Shown: piece by piece, positions 40,136 through 48,299 of the stretch
Position numbering within the stretch: the first letter of the stretch is position 1
Layout of the letters: each line of letters starts with the position of its first letter
From: Aquabacter sp. L1I39
Lineage (GTDB): Bacteria > Pseudomonadota > Alphaproteobacteria > Rhizobiales > Xanthobacteraceae
Reading direction: 5' to 3'
Assembly: GCF_017742835.1 (NCBI RefSeq)
Contig: NZ_CP072392.1
Span: forward strand, 1,968,385 to 2,032,384
DNA: 64,000 nucleotides
The notes under the pieces: model-generated
The model's database searches: none
What the model was told of the DNA's origin: nothing
What the model saw: only the letters and a program-made list of their open reading frames with translations
Made by a program: the position numbers and the translations under genes

Positions 40136-42217
40136 ATGAGCGGAGGTTCAGCAGTGGAGAAGGCGGGGGCGGGGGGATCAGATCCGGCAGGTCCGCCGCG
40201 CCTGAGCGTTGGCGACATTGTGGTGCTGGCTGTGCTCGCCTCCGCACGCTTTTATGTGGAGGTGAACAGCCGCCTCCTGCTCATCCCGGCCGCCGGCCAC
40301 GATGACGGCTATTTCATGCGAATGGCGAGCCATATCGCCGCCGGTCAGTGGCTTGGCCCTTATGACCAATACACGCTGATGAAGGGTCCGGGCTATCCGG
40401 TCTTCGTTGCCCTCGCCACGCTGTTTGGCGGTCCCATTTCCATCGGCCACGCCCTCTTTCACCTCCTGGCGATCCTGGTGGGGGCGATCGCGGTGCTTCG
40501 GCTGACGCGGTCCAAGGCCGTCTTTTTCGGCACCTTCCTGCTGCTCCTTCTGATTCCATCCGGCTTCGACACCGGGGTGCACCGGGTGATCCGTGACCAG
40601 ATCTACTGGGGTCAGACCCTCATCATATTCGCCTGCACCGCACTCGTGCTGTTTGCCCCGCCGGACGGCTGGAGCGCGCGGCTCGGCTTGGGCCTTGCGG
40701 GCGGCGCGACGCTCGCATGGGCGCTGGTGACTCGCGAGGAAGGTGTCTGGTTTTTCCCCGGCCTCGCCGCGCTGCTGCTCGCCGGCATCGTCTGGAGCGG
40801 GATCAGCTGGAAGACTGCCCGGCACCTTCTGCCCGGCCTTGCTGGCGCGGCGTGTGGCTTCTCCGCTCTCCTTCTCGCGCTGCTGACCGCCAATTTCGTG
40901 ACCTACGGCGCCTTCGTCACGGTGGATTTCCAGGACCGGGCCTTCAAGGACGTGATCGGTGCCCTCTCCAGCATCGAGGATGGAGGCCCCGTCCGCCAAG
41001 TGCCGGTGACCGTGACGGCCATGGAGAAAGCGGCGGCCGTCAGCCCCGCCCTTGCGCGCCTTGCTGCGGACTTGCAACCCGGTGGGCCGCTTGCAAAATG
41101 GTATGAGGCAAGTTGCACTTCACTGCCCCATACGTGTGGGCAGCTCGCTGGCGGCTGGTTTGTCTGGGCCTTCCGCGACGCCGCGGCCAATGCCGGCGTC
41201 TTTTCCTCACCGCGCGCGGCGCGAGAGACCTTTTCGCGCATGGCCCGCGAGATAAAGGCGGCCTGCGCATCCGGCGCCTTGACCTGCCGCCCGACGCTGA
41301 ACGCGCACATCCCGCACATGTCCCTGGCGCAATGGCTCGATGTGCCCGGTCGCATGCTGCAGGCCCTGACCACCTCGGCCATCGCAACCGGCGACAGCTA
41401 TGAGATGGCGACCACGCGGCCCGAGCCGAACGAAGCGCTGTTCAACCTCTATTGGTCCATCCTGAACTATCCGCGCACCTACGGCCCCGCCAGCGACCGG
41501 CGTGAGACATTGGGCTGGATCCGGCTTCCTGAAGGGGAGGCCTGGCCCTCGCTGACGCTGCGTGACCCGCACGGCGCTTCGATCCGCGCCAGCATCCAGC
41601 GCGTGGCAAGTCCTGACTTGGCGCAGGCAACGGGAGATGAAGGCGCGGCCAACAATCGGTTCCGGGCCGACTATGTGTGCCCGGGCACCTGCACCCTGGA
41701 AGCGACGTTCGCCGATGGCACGCAGCTCTTGCTCCCGCTGGGTCTTGGCGGCGCATTGGAACGGGCAGAGGGCGGCCGCACCCTTCATGTGGACGCAACC
41801 GTCGCCGCATTGCATCCGGCCGGCCTGTGGAACCGCCATGCCAATACGGCCGGCAAGACCATTCAGGCACTCTTCCGGATCATACCCTTCGTCTTCCTGC
41901 CGCTCGTCACACTCGCCGCGCTGGCATTTGTCTGGACGGCGGTGCAGCTCGCACGGGAAAGACGACTGGACCCGGTCTGGCTATGCGCCGGCTCAGCCTG
42001 GGTAATGATCGGCACGCGGCTCGCCATTGTCGCCATCGTGGATGTGAGCTCCTTCCCCGCCATCAACCCGCAATATACCCTGCCTGCCACCTACATGCTC
42101 GGGCTCGCCATCCCCCTGTCGCTGTCCGCGGGGTGGTCATCTTGGAAGCGGTCGTCTTGGAAGCGCAGGAATCAAAGACCTGACGCGCCTAGGATGGAAG
42201 AGGCGCCCAGCGGCTGA
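40136..42217 (+). CDS. polytopic membrane protein, candidate GT-C-type glycosyltransferase
   Basis: This is a 693-residue protein with many hydrophobic segments in residues about 25-265 and again at about 585-675, separated by a soluble domain with several cysteines. The first extracytoplasmic loop contains HDDGYFMRMASH near residues 54-65; acidic pairs at this place are typical of GT-C transferases that use polyprenyl-phosphate sugars. I do not recognise the exact family. The gene faces, convergently, an operon for a polyprenyl-phosphate arabinose donor, which makes a transferase using that donor an attractive hypothesis. Distance from the previous gene suggests its own promoter. Confidence 0.6.
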   Translation: MSGGSAVEKAGAGGSDPAGPPRLSVGDIVVLAVLASARFYVEVNSRLLLIPAAGHDDGYFMRMASHIAAGQWLGPYDQYTLMKGPGYPVFVALATLFGGPISIGHALFHLLAILVGAIAVLRLTRSKAVFFGTFLLLLLIPSGFDTGVHRVIRDQIYWGQTLIIFACTALVLFAPPDGWSARLGLGLAGGATLAWALVTREEGVWFFPGLAALLLAGIVWSGISWKTARHLLPGLAGAACGFSALLLALLTANFVTYGAFVTVDFQDRAFKDVIGALSSIEDGGPVRQVPVTVTAMEKAAAVSPALARLAADLQPGGPLAKWYEASCTSLPHTCGQLAGGWFVWAFRDAAANAGVFSSPRAARETFSRMAREIKAACASGALTCRPTLNAHIPHMSLAQWLDVPGRMLQALTTSAIATGDSYEMATTRPEPNEALFNLYWSILNYPRTYGPASDRRETLGWIRLPEGEAWPSLTLRDPHGASIRASIQRVASPDLAQATGDEGAANNRFRADYVCPGTCTLEATFADGTQLLLPLGLGGALERAEGGRTLHVDATVAALHPAGLWNRHANTAGKTIQALFRIIPFVFLPLVTLAALAFVWTAVQLARERRLDPVWLCAGSAWVMIGTRLAIVAIVDVSSFPAINPQYTLPATYMLGLAIPLSLSAGWSSWKRSSWKRRNQRPDAPRMEEAPSG

Positions 42218-42252
42218 TGCCCGTGCGCCATTGCAGCATGACCCGCATGTGC

Positions 42253-42651
42253 TCAGCCCTTGCCAGCGCGGAAGGAAAAGTGCTTGTGGGCGAAATAACT
42301 GGTCAGCACCGGACTGCCGAGCCCGATGGCGTGGCCGATGGTTTCGGCATGCCAAGTGAAACCAATCCGTGGGAAGGCCCAATCGACGAGCCCGACGCTC
42401 ACCATCCAGATCTGGGCCAAGGACAGCAAATTGACCAGCGCGAAGCGCACGATCTGCCCGACCGCAGGATGCGCGTCCGCCCTGAAAACGAAGTGACGGT
42501 TGAGCAGGAAAGCCACCGCCATGCCGGGGGGATAGGCCAGGATAATGGCCAGCTGATAGTCCACCACCAGGTTGAAGATGATCCGGCCGACGAGATTAAC
42601 CAGCGCCGCCAGTCCCCCGATCAGGAGGAACAGCAGAAAATCGCGGCTCAT
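42253..42651 (-). CDS. GtrA family membrane protein, putative lipid-linked sugar flippase or accessory
   Basis: This 132-residue protein has four transmembrane segments, matching the GtrA family (FLLIGGLAALVNLVGRIIFN, FLLNRHFVFRADAHP, FALVNLLSLAQIWMVSVGLVDW). GtrA-type proteins help translocate polyprenyl-phosphate-linked sugars; in mycobacteria Rv3789 belongs to the decaprenyl-phosphate-arabinose locus. Here it is last in a minus-strand operon after UbiA-HAD, DprE1-like and DprE2-like genes, the same company. A role in presenting the arabinose donor outside the membrane is inferred from that. Confidence 0.86.
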   Translation of the reverse strand: MSRDFLLFLLIGGLAALVNLVGRIIFNLVVDYQLAIILAYPPGMAVAFLLNRHFVFRADAHPAVGQIVRFALVNLLSLAQIWMVSVGLVDWAFPRIGFTWHAETIGHAIGLGSPVLTSYFAHKHFSFRAGKG

Positions 42652-42695
42652 GCCCGATCCTTCCAGGACTTCCGGAGCATCAGGCCATTACCCTC

Positions 42696-43448
42696 TTACA
42701 GCTTGCTGCGATGGAAGAGCGGACGGGGCAAGGCGCGTACGATCAGCAATATGATGCGCCAGAACCAGGGCGTATAGAGCACTGCACTGCCGCGTCGGAT
42801 GGCCTTGTCCATGTCGGCAGCCACACGCTCGGGCGTGGCCCAAAGCGGACCGCCTTGGGGCAGGTGCGCCGTCATGCGGGTGGCGACGAAGCCGGGCCGA
42901 ATGTCGACGACCCGGACGCCCGCCGCCCACAGGCGATGGCGCAGTCCTTCAAGATAAAGCTGCAGGCCACCTTTTGCGGCACCGTACACATAATTGCTCT
43001 GGCGGCCACGGTCACCCGCCACCGAGGTGATGACCGCCAGCGTGCCCGCCTTGGCCGCCTCGAAACGCGCCGCGAGGAGGTCGCACAGCAGAGCGGGGCT
43101 GACAAAGTTGATGTGGAGCGCTGCGGCGGCGACGGCTGGATTGCCGGTGGCCGCCTTCTGGTCCGGCAGGGTCCCGTAGGCGACGAGAGCGAGATCCAGG
43201 CCCGCGAAAGGCGCCCAGCTTTCCTGCGCCATCTCTGACAAGCCGTCGATATGGTTGAAATCTGCTGGCAGGATGGCAACGGCGTCCGCACCCCGCACCT
43301 TGAGATCGGCAGCCAGGCGCTCCAGCGCTTCCGGATCACGCCCCACCAGCACCAGCCGGTCATGAGCTTCCGCGCAGAGGCGCCCGAAGGCCACCGCGAT
43401 CTCGGAGGTCGCCCCGAAAATGGCCACCCGGCGCCCTTGCGTGCTCAT
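42696..43448 (-). CDS. SDR oxidoreductase, DprE2-like (keto-reductase of polyprenyl-phosphoryl arabinose synthesis)
   Basis: This 250-residue SDR has GATSEIAVAFGRLCAE as a variant cofactor site and the YGAAKGGLQLYLEGLRHRL active site. It ends with a hydrophobic tail. In mycobacteria DprE2 reduces the 2-keto intermediate made by DprE1, completing the epimerisation of polyprenyl-phosphoryl ribose to arabinose. The start overlaps the stop of the DprE1-like gene by four bases (ATGA), a strong sign of a working pair. Identification rests on sequence pattern plus gene order. Confidence 0.82.
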   Translation of the reverse strand: MSTQGRRVAIFGATSEIAVAFGRLCAEAHDRLVLVGRDPEALERLAADLKVRGADAVAILPADFNHIDGLSEMAQESWAPFAGLDLALVAYGTLPDQKAATGNPAVAAAALHINFVSPALLCDLLAARFEAAKAGTLAVITSVAGDRGRQSNYVYGAAKGGLQLYLEGLRHRLWAAGVRVVDIRPGFVATRMTAHLPQGGPLWATPERVAADMDKAIRRGSAVLYTPWFWRIILLIVRALPRPLFHRSKL

Positions 43449-44830
43449 CGCCCCTCCCCCGAACCATCCGATGCATCGCTCAGCCCCACGCGGCGGGAGA
43501 ACGCCGAGGAAAGAGCGGGGTCCATATGTCCCCGGAACCTATCCAGCCGGGGATAGCCGCGCGCAAAGCTCTCGGCTGTCATGAGCGCATCCTTGGCCGG
43601 ATAGAGGCGTCCCCCCGCCGCCACGGCGATGGCCTCAAGCCGCGTCATGAGCCTCACGGTATCCGCCCCGGCATTCGGAAAATCCAGCGCCAGCGTGATG
43701 CCGGGCATGGGGAAGGAAAGCAAGCCCGGCGACACCACATGACCAAACCGCTTCAACACCACAAGCATGGAGCCCTGCCCCGCCTCGGCAATGGCAGCCA
43801 GGAGTTCAGCCGTGGCGGCCTCGGCCCCCTCGGGCGGCACGACGCACTGGAACTGAAAGAAGCCCTTGGGTCCATACAGGCGGTTCCAGCCGCCCAAGGC
43901 ATCGAGCGGAAAGAAGGCGCCCTCATACGGCACCACCCGCCTCACGCGCTCCGCCGTGCCGAGTTTGCGCCAATAGGCAGCGTTGAAGGCGCGCACCGAC
44001 AGGCCGTTCACCAGGGACAAAGGCGGCGCAATGGGGACGGAGCGCCGTGGTCCCAACGAAGGCGGTGGCGCGGATACGCCCGGTGCGTGGCGGGCGCGCA
44101 GATAGATGCCGCGTCCCAATTGATTGCCCCGTGCCAGGCAATCGATCCATGCGGCGGTGTATTCCCACCCCACCGCGCTCTCTGCATCCAGGGCAAAGAA
44201 GTCGGCCAGGCGGGCGAAGCGGATCTCCTCGGTTTCGAGGGCCAGCCCCTCAACCCGGCGCAGACGCAAGGTGGCCCGCAGGATGAGGCCGGTCAGGCCC
44301 AGGCCACCAACGGTTGCCGCGAACAATTCCGCGTTGTTCTGGGCCGAACAGGTGAGAATGCGGCCATCGCTGCGGGCGAGGTCGAGAGATTCCACATGGC
44401 AGCCGAAGGAGCCGAACACATGGGCATTCTTGCCGTGCACGTCATTGGCGATGGCCCCGCCTACCGTGACGAAGCGCGTGCCGGGCACCACCGGCAGAAG
44501 CCAACCCGAGCCGTCTTTCGCCGGAACTGAGGTTGCCCGCAGGATTTCCGCCAACGTCACGCCGGATTCGCAGGTGAGGAGGCCTTTCTCCGCGTCGAAC
44601 GAAATGAAGCAATCCAGCCGCCGGGTCTCGATCAGCAGGCCACCGGGATTGAGGGCGACGTCGCCATAGGACCGTCCGCAGCCATAGGCAATGGCCGGTC
44701 TTCCTGCGGGGATCTCGGTCAAAACCCTTGCAGCAGCATAGGGTTGATCGGGTGACACCACCTGGTGCTCAGCCCGGATGACATTGCCCCACGAGGTGTG
44801 CGAGAGGGAGGTGCGGGCGGAATGCGGCAT
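43445..44830 (-). CDS. FAD-linked oxidase, DprE1-like (polyprenyl-phosphoryl ribose 2'-epimerase subunit)
   Basis: This 461-residue FAD oxidoreductase of the vanillyl-alcohol-oxidase fold has the FAD site AYGCGRSYGDVALNPGG, GTRFVTVGGAIANDVHGKN with the conserved histidine at 132, and a C-terminal YPAKD with the lysine at 413. These correspond to the FAD-binding and catalytic residues of mycobacterial DprE1. The position of mycobacterial Cys387, the target of benzothiazinone inhibitors, is alanine here (A381 in SFPMPGITLALDFPN). The enzyme should oxidise the 2-hydroxyl of polyprenyl-phosphoryl ribose before DprE2 reduces it. The start is four bases after the UbiA-HAD stop. Confidence 0.87.
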   Translation of the reverse strand: MPHSARTSLSHTSWGNVIRAEHQVVSPDQPYAAARVLTEIPAGRPAIAYGCGRSYGDVALNPGGLLIETRRLDCFISFDAEKGLLTCESGVTLAEILRATSVPAKDGSGWLLPVVPGTRFVTVGGAIANDVHGKNAHVFGSFGCHVESLDLARSDGRILTCSAQNNAELFAATVGGLGLTGLILRATLRLRRVEGLALETEEIRFARLADFFALDAESAVGWEYTAAWIDCLARGNQLGRGIYLRARHAPGVSAPPPSLGPRRSVPIAPPLSLVNGLSVRAFNAAYWRKLGTAERVRRVVPYEGAFFPLDALGGWNRLYGPKGFFQFQCVVPPEGAEAATAELLAAIAEAGQGSMLVVLKRFGHVVSPGLLSFPMPGITLALDFPNAGADTVRLMTRLEAIAVAAGGRLYPAKDALMTAESFARGYPRLDRFRGHMDPALSSAFSRRVGLSDASDGSGEGR

Positions 44831-44833
44831 GGC

Positions 44834-46294
44834 CTAGAGCGCCAGCACCAGGGCCCCCAGCGCCAGCGCGCCCAGGGCCAGGGATGTCTTGTCCTTCAGG
44901 GCGAACATGACCGGATCTTCGTTCATTCGCCCGTGGATTGTCAGGTGCCAGACGCGCAGAACGAAGATGAGCAGAACTGGCATCATGATCCAGAGAAGTC
45001 CAGGATGACGATACATCCCGTTGGGATATTGTTCGCCGATCAGGTAGATCATGAACATGACTATGGCCGCAAAGCTCGATGCGACTCCCGCGGCAAGCAG
45101 AAGCGGAAGGTCGCGGGCCGTATAGCCTCGGGAAGCCACCCCACTCCCCCCTTCCCGCACCACCCGGTCTAGCTCCGCATGGCGCTTCACCATGGCGAGG
45201 CCCAGGAAAAAGAACATGGAGAAGGTCAAGAGCCAGGGCGAGGGGGCGGCCGGCAGAAGAAGCGCGCCAGCGAGGATACGAAGCGTGAAAAGCCCTGCCA
45301 GAACAAAGACATCGACGATTGCCTGCTGCTTCAGGAAGAAGGAATAGGCGAGCGTCACCGCAGCATAGCCCAGCAGCGCCAGCCGGGCGGACGCCGGAAG
45401 CGCCAAGGCGAGGGAAAAACTCAATAATATCAATGCTCCAGCAGCGACCACACCCTGCCGGGGCGGGATGGCGCCGGAGGCGAAGGGGCGCAGGCGCTTG
45501 CGGGGGTGGCGGCGGTCGGCGGGCAGGTCGAGGAGGTCGTTCACCACATACGTGGCAGAGGCCAGGAAACCCATGGCCAGGAAGAGCAAAAAGGCTTGTG
45601 CCAGAACGCCTTGCGGGGCGTGATGGATGGTCAGGAGGGGGGCGATGAAAACGAGGAGGTTCTTCGACCAGTGGGGCAGCCGGAATGCCCGCATCCAGGT
45701 GAGGAGGCCCGGAACAGGAACGGAAAAGCGGCGAACAACCGGCTTGTCCGGCGGGATCAAGGCTTCGAGCCGCTTCACGTTTCCCACCAGAATGGCCCCC
45801 TCCGCGGCGGCGAAGAGAGGGGCGTCCACCGGCGCGTCGCCAGCATAGAGGAAGCGTTCCCCGATCCGGCTGCGGATGAGCGCCAGCTTTCGCGCCCCCG
45901 ACAGGTTCACCCCCTCCCCCGACCCGAAGGCGCCGTCGAAGAGACCCAGATGGCCGGCGACCGCATCGGCGATGGACTGGTCCGCCGCCGTCACAAGATA
46001 GAGGGGACGTCCGGCGCGGTGCTCCTGCCGTAGCCAGTCCAGGAGGTCGGCATTGAGCGGCAGGCGCTCATGGTCGAGCACCACCGCTTCGGCCACCGCC
46101 CGCTTGAACTGCGCCTTGCCCGCCCGCAAATGCGGCAGGAGGCGCAGGCAGGCGGACAGGCCGGTCTGCGGCACGCTCTTCAGCAAGGCGAGGCAGGATT
46201 CGTGCAGGGTGTCCGAGAGGGTCAGCGTGCCGTCCAGGTCGACAACCAGCGGCAGCAAGGTGGCCTCATTGATGGAAGCTGCGGTCAGGGACAT
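44834..46294 (-). CDS. HAD phosphatase-UbiA prenyltransferase fusion (polyprenyl-phosphate 5-phosphoribosyltransferase type, NoeC-like)
   Basis: This is a 486-residue fusion. Residues 1-190 are an HAD phosphatase with the nucleophile motif DLDGTLT (D19, D21). Residues about 200-486 are a UbiA-type transferase with around nine membrane helices and the Mg-binding NDLLDLPADRRHP at 252-264. The UbiA part should couple phosphoribosyl-PP to polyprenyl phosphate, and the HAD part should remove the 5-phosphate, which in mycobacteria are separate steps. Azorhizobium NoeC, needed for D-arabinosylation of Nod factors, has related activity. It is first in the operon UbiA-HAD, DprE1, DprE2, GtrA. Confidence 0.85.
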   Translation of the reverse strand: MSLTAASINEATLLPLVVDLDGTLTLSDTLHESCLALLKSVPQTGLSACLRLLPHLRAGKAQFKRAVAEAVVLDHERLPLNADLLDWLRQEHRAGRPLYLVTAADQSIADAVAGHLGLFDGAFGSGEGVNLSGARKLALIRSRIGERFLYAGDAPVDAPLFAAAEGAILVGNVKRLEALIPPDKPVVRRFSVPVPGLLTWMRAFRLPHWSKNLLVFIAPLLTIHHAPQGVLAQAFLLFLAMGFLASATYVVNDLLDLPADRRHPRKRLRPFASGAIPPRQGVVAAGALILLSFSLALALPASARLALLGYAAVTLAYSFFLKQQAIVDVFVLAGLFTLRILAGALLLPAAPSPWLLTFSMFFFLGLAMVKRHAELDRVVREGGSGVASRGYTARDLPLLLAAGVASSFAAIVMFMIYLIGEQYPNGMYRHPGLLWIMMPVLLIFVLRVWHLTIHGRMNEDPVMFALKDKTSLALGALALGALVLAL

Positions 46295-46518
46295 GTCAGG
46301 CTCTCACCCGCCAAGGCTCGCCTCCTTCAACGTGCCCCTTGAAGGTGCGGGAGGTTCCGCGCGCCCTACCACCCATGGCTGCGGCGCACGCTCTGGCTTA
46401 TGGCATGGCGCTTCCCATGGCGGCAACCCGGCAAGAGGGCGCACGGGCGGCACTCATGACCCCCGCCGCGCTCGTGCTTTCCCGCAGTTGACGGGCGGGC
46501 GGTGGGTGCGGCATGAAT

Positions 46519-46542
46519 TGCTATATACGATTGGATATAACG
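46519..46542. promoter_or_regulatory. ModE-box-like operator upstream of modA
   Basis: TGCTATATACGATTGGATATAACG has half sites GCTATAT and ATATAACG in inverted order around eight bases, resembling the CGnTATAT-type boxes bound by molybdate-loaded ModE. It lies 15 bases before the modA start. A ModE-like gene at the other end of the mod cluster could supply the repressor. Confidence 0.68.
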
Positions 46543-46556
46543 TTGGGGTTCTCTTC

Positions 46557-47363
46557 ATGTCTCTTTCCATGCCGTTCATCCGCCTTTCCAGGCGCCTCGC
46601 CATTGCTTCCGCCCTTGCTGCCGCCCTTTCTTGCGGGCTGATTTCGGCGCCTTCCGCCGCCCGTGCCGACCAGGTCACGGTGTTCGCCGCTGCCAGCCTG
46701 ACCAACGCCCTCCAGGACATTGCCAAGGCCTACAAGGACAAGTCGCCGGACACGATCCGCTTCTCCTTTGCCGCCTCCTCCGATCTTGCCAAGCAGATGG
46801 AAGCGGGCGCGCCCGCCAACATCTTCGTGTCGGCGGACAATAAGTGGGTGGACTATGCCCAGGCCAAGGACCTCATCCTCCCCGAGAGCCGGACCCCGCT
46901 TCTGAGCAATGCCCTGGTGCTGATCGTGCCCGCCGACAAGGCCCGCACCGTCACCATCGACGACAAGCTGAGCGCCGAGGCGCTGCTGGGGCCGGATGGC
47001 AAGCTCGCCACCGGCATCACGGAGAGCGTGCCCGTGGGCATCTATGCCAAGGCGGCGCTGACCAAGCTCGGCCTGTGGGACCAGTTCCGCCCCCGCATCG
47101 TGGGCGCCGAAAGCGTGCGCGCGGCGCTCGCATTGGTGGAGCGGGGCGAGGCCGCGGCGGGCATCGTCTATGCCACCGACGCTGCCATCGCCAAGAATGT
47201 GAAAGTGGCCGGCACCTTCCCCGCCTCCAGCCACCCGGAGATCGTCTATCCCTTCGCGCTGGTGAAGGGACAGGACACGCCGGCGGCCAAGGCCTTCTTC
47301 GCCTTCCTGAAGGGACCGGAGGCGAAAGCCATCTTCGTGAAATACGGCTTCACGGTGCTCTGA
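46557..47363 (+). CDS. modA: molybdate ABC transporter substrate-binding protein
   Basis: This 268-residue periplasmic protein captures molybdate (and tungstate). A signal peptide covers about residues 1-37, with cleavage near SAARADQ. The mature part has TVFAAASLTNALQDI, SFAASSDLAKQMEAGAPANIFVSAD and ITESVPVGIYAKAAL, which hold the oxyanion-binding residues. The ATG at 46557 was chosen, with a second possible ATG four codons in. A ModE-type box lies just upstream. The transporter membrane and ATPase genes follow after a 246-base gap with a stable hairpin. Confidence 0.95.
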   Translation: MSLSMPFIRLSRRLAIASALAAALSCGLISAPSAARADQVTVFAAASLTNALQDIAKAYKDKSPDTIRFSFAASSDLAKQMEAGAPANIFVSADNKWVDYAQAKDLILPESRTPLLSNALVLIVPADKARTVTIDDKLSAEALLGPDGKLATGITESVPVGIYAKAALTKLGLWDQFRPRIVGAESVRAALALVERGEAAAGIVYATDAAIAKNVKVAGTFPASSHPEIVYPFALVKGQDTPAAKAFFAFLKGPEAKAIFVKYGFTVL

Positions 47364-47390
47364 CCCTTCCCCCGGAGCATCGAAGCGCGG

Positions 47391-47421
47391 CTGCCCCGGC
47401 CTCCCCCAAGGCCGGGCAGCC
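47391..47421 (+). terminator. hairpin in the modA-modB gap
   Basis: GCTGCCCCGGCCT and AGGCCGGGCAGC pair over about 12 bp with one bulged C. It comes 27 bases after modA and has no T-run. It may reduce read-through so that the periplasmic binding protein is made in excess over the membrane parts. Confidence 0.4.
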
Positions 47422-47609
47422 TTGCGCTCTTCCGCGGGTCGAAAGGGCCCTCTCTCCTTGTGGTGACGCATGTCTTCCGCGCGATCGGTTTCCTGCGTCG
47501 CCCGGAAATGCTCAACGTCACAAAAGAGGCCTGACCTGCCGCCCCCGCCCGGTGCAGGATAGCGCCTTACCCGCGTTCGCCGGCTCAGAGCCGATCAAGG
47601 ACTTCCCCC

Positions 47610-48299
47610 ATGCTGACCCCGGATGAATGGACAGCCGTCCATCTCAGCCTTGAGGTGGCCTTCTGGGCCACGGTATGGAGCCTGCCGCCCGCCATCGCCT
47701 TGGCTTGGCTGCTGTCGCGGACACATTTCCCCGGCAAGGGGCTGCTGGACGGCATCATCCACCTGCCGCTGGTGCTCCCCCGCGTGGTGGTGGGCTATCT
47801 GCTGTTGCTCACCCTCGGATCCAAGGGCTTCCTGGGGCAGTATCTTTATGATTGGTTTGGCATCCGCCTCATCTTCTCCACGGCGGGCGCCACCGTGGCG
47901 GCGGCGGTGGTGAGCTTTCCCCTGTCGGTGAACGCCATCCGCCTGTCCCTCGATGCGGTGGACAAGGGGCTGGAGACAGCGGCCCGCACGCTCGGCGCCT
48001 CGCGGGTGGACGTGTTCTTCTCGGTCACCTTGCCCTTGATGGCGCCCGGCATCCTGTCGGGGGCGCTCATCTGCCTCGCCTCGGCGCTGGGCGAGTTCGG
48101 CGCCACCATCACCTTCGTCTCCAACATCGAGGGCCAGACCCGGACCATTCCGCTGGCCATCTACAGCGCCACCCATATGCCGGACGGCGATGCCATCGCG
48201 GCGCGCCTCTCCTTGGTGTCGGTGGTGCTGGCGCTGGGCGCCCTGATGCTGGCGGATTTCGCGGACAAGCAGCTCAAGCGGGCATTGGGGCGGGCATGA
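47610..48299 (+). CDS. modB: molybdate ABC transporter permease
   Basis: This 229-residue inner-membrane protein has five to six transmembrane helices. The ATPase-contact loop is AARTLGASRVDVFFSVTLPLMAPGILSGALI near residues 125-155, an EAA motif variant, abbreviated. GEFGATITFVSN near the C-terminal third is typical of ModB/CysT permeases. Its stop overlaps the modC start (ATGA). Substrate assignment follows the modA and modC neighbours. Confidence 0.95.
   Translation: MLTPDEWTAVHLSLEVAFWATVWSLPPAIALAWLLSRTHFPGKGLLDGIIHLPLVLPRVVVGYLLLLTLGSKGFLGQYLYDWFGIRLIFSTAGATVAAAVVSFPLSVNAIRLSLDAVDKGLETAARTLGASRVDVFFSVTLPLMAPGILSGALICLASALGEFGATITFVSNIEGQTRTIPLAIYSATHMPDGDAIAARLSLVSVVLALGALMLADFADKQLKRALGRA

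Noticed and set aside
47364..47609. An extra small mod gene between modA and modB
   Set aside because: No frame with a start signal and family similarity was found; the gap has a hairpin only.
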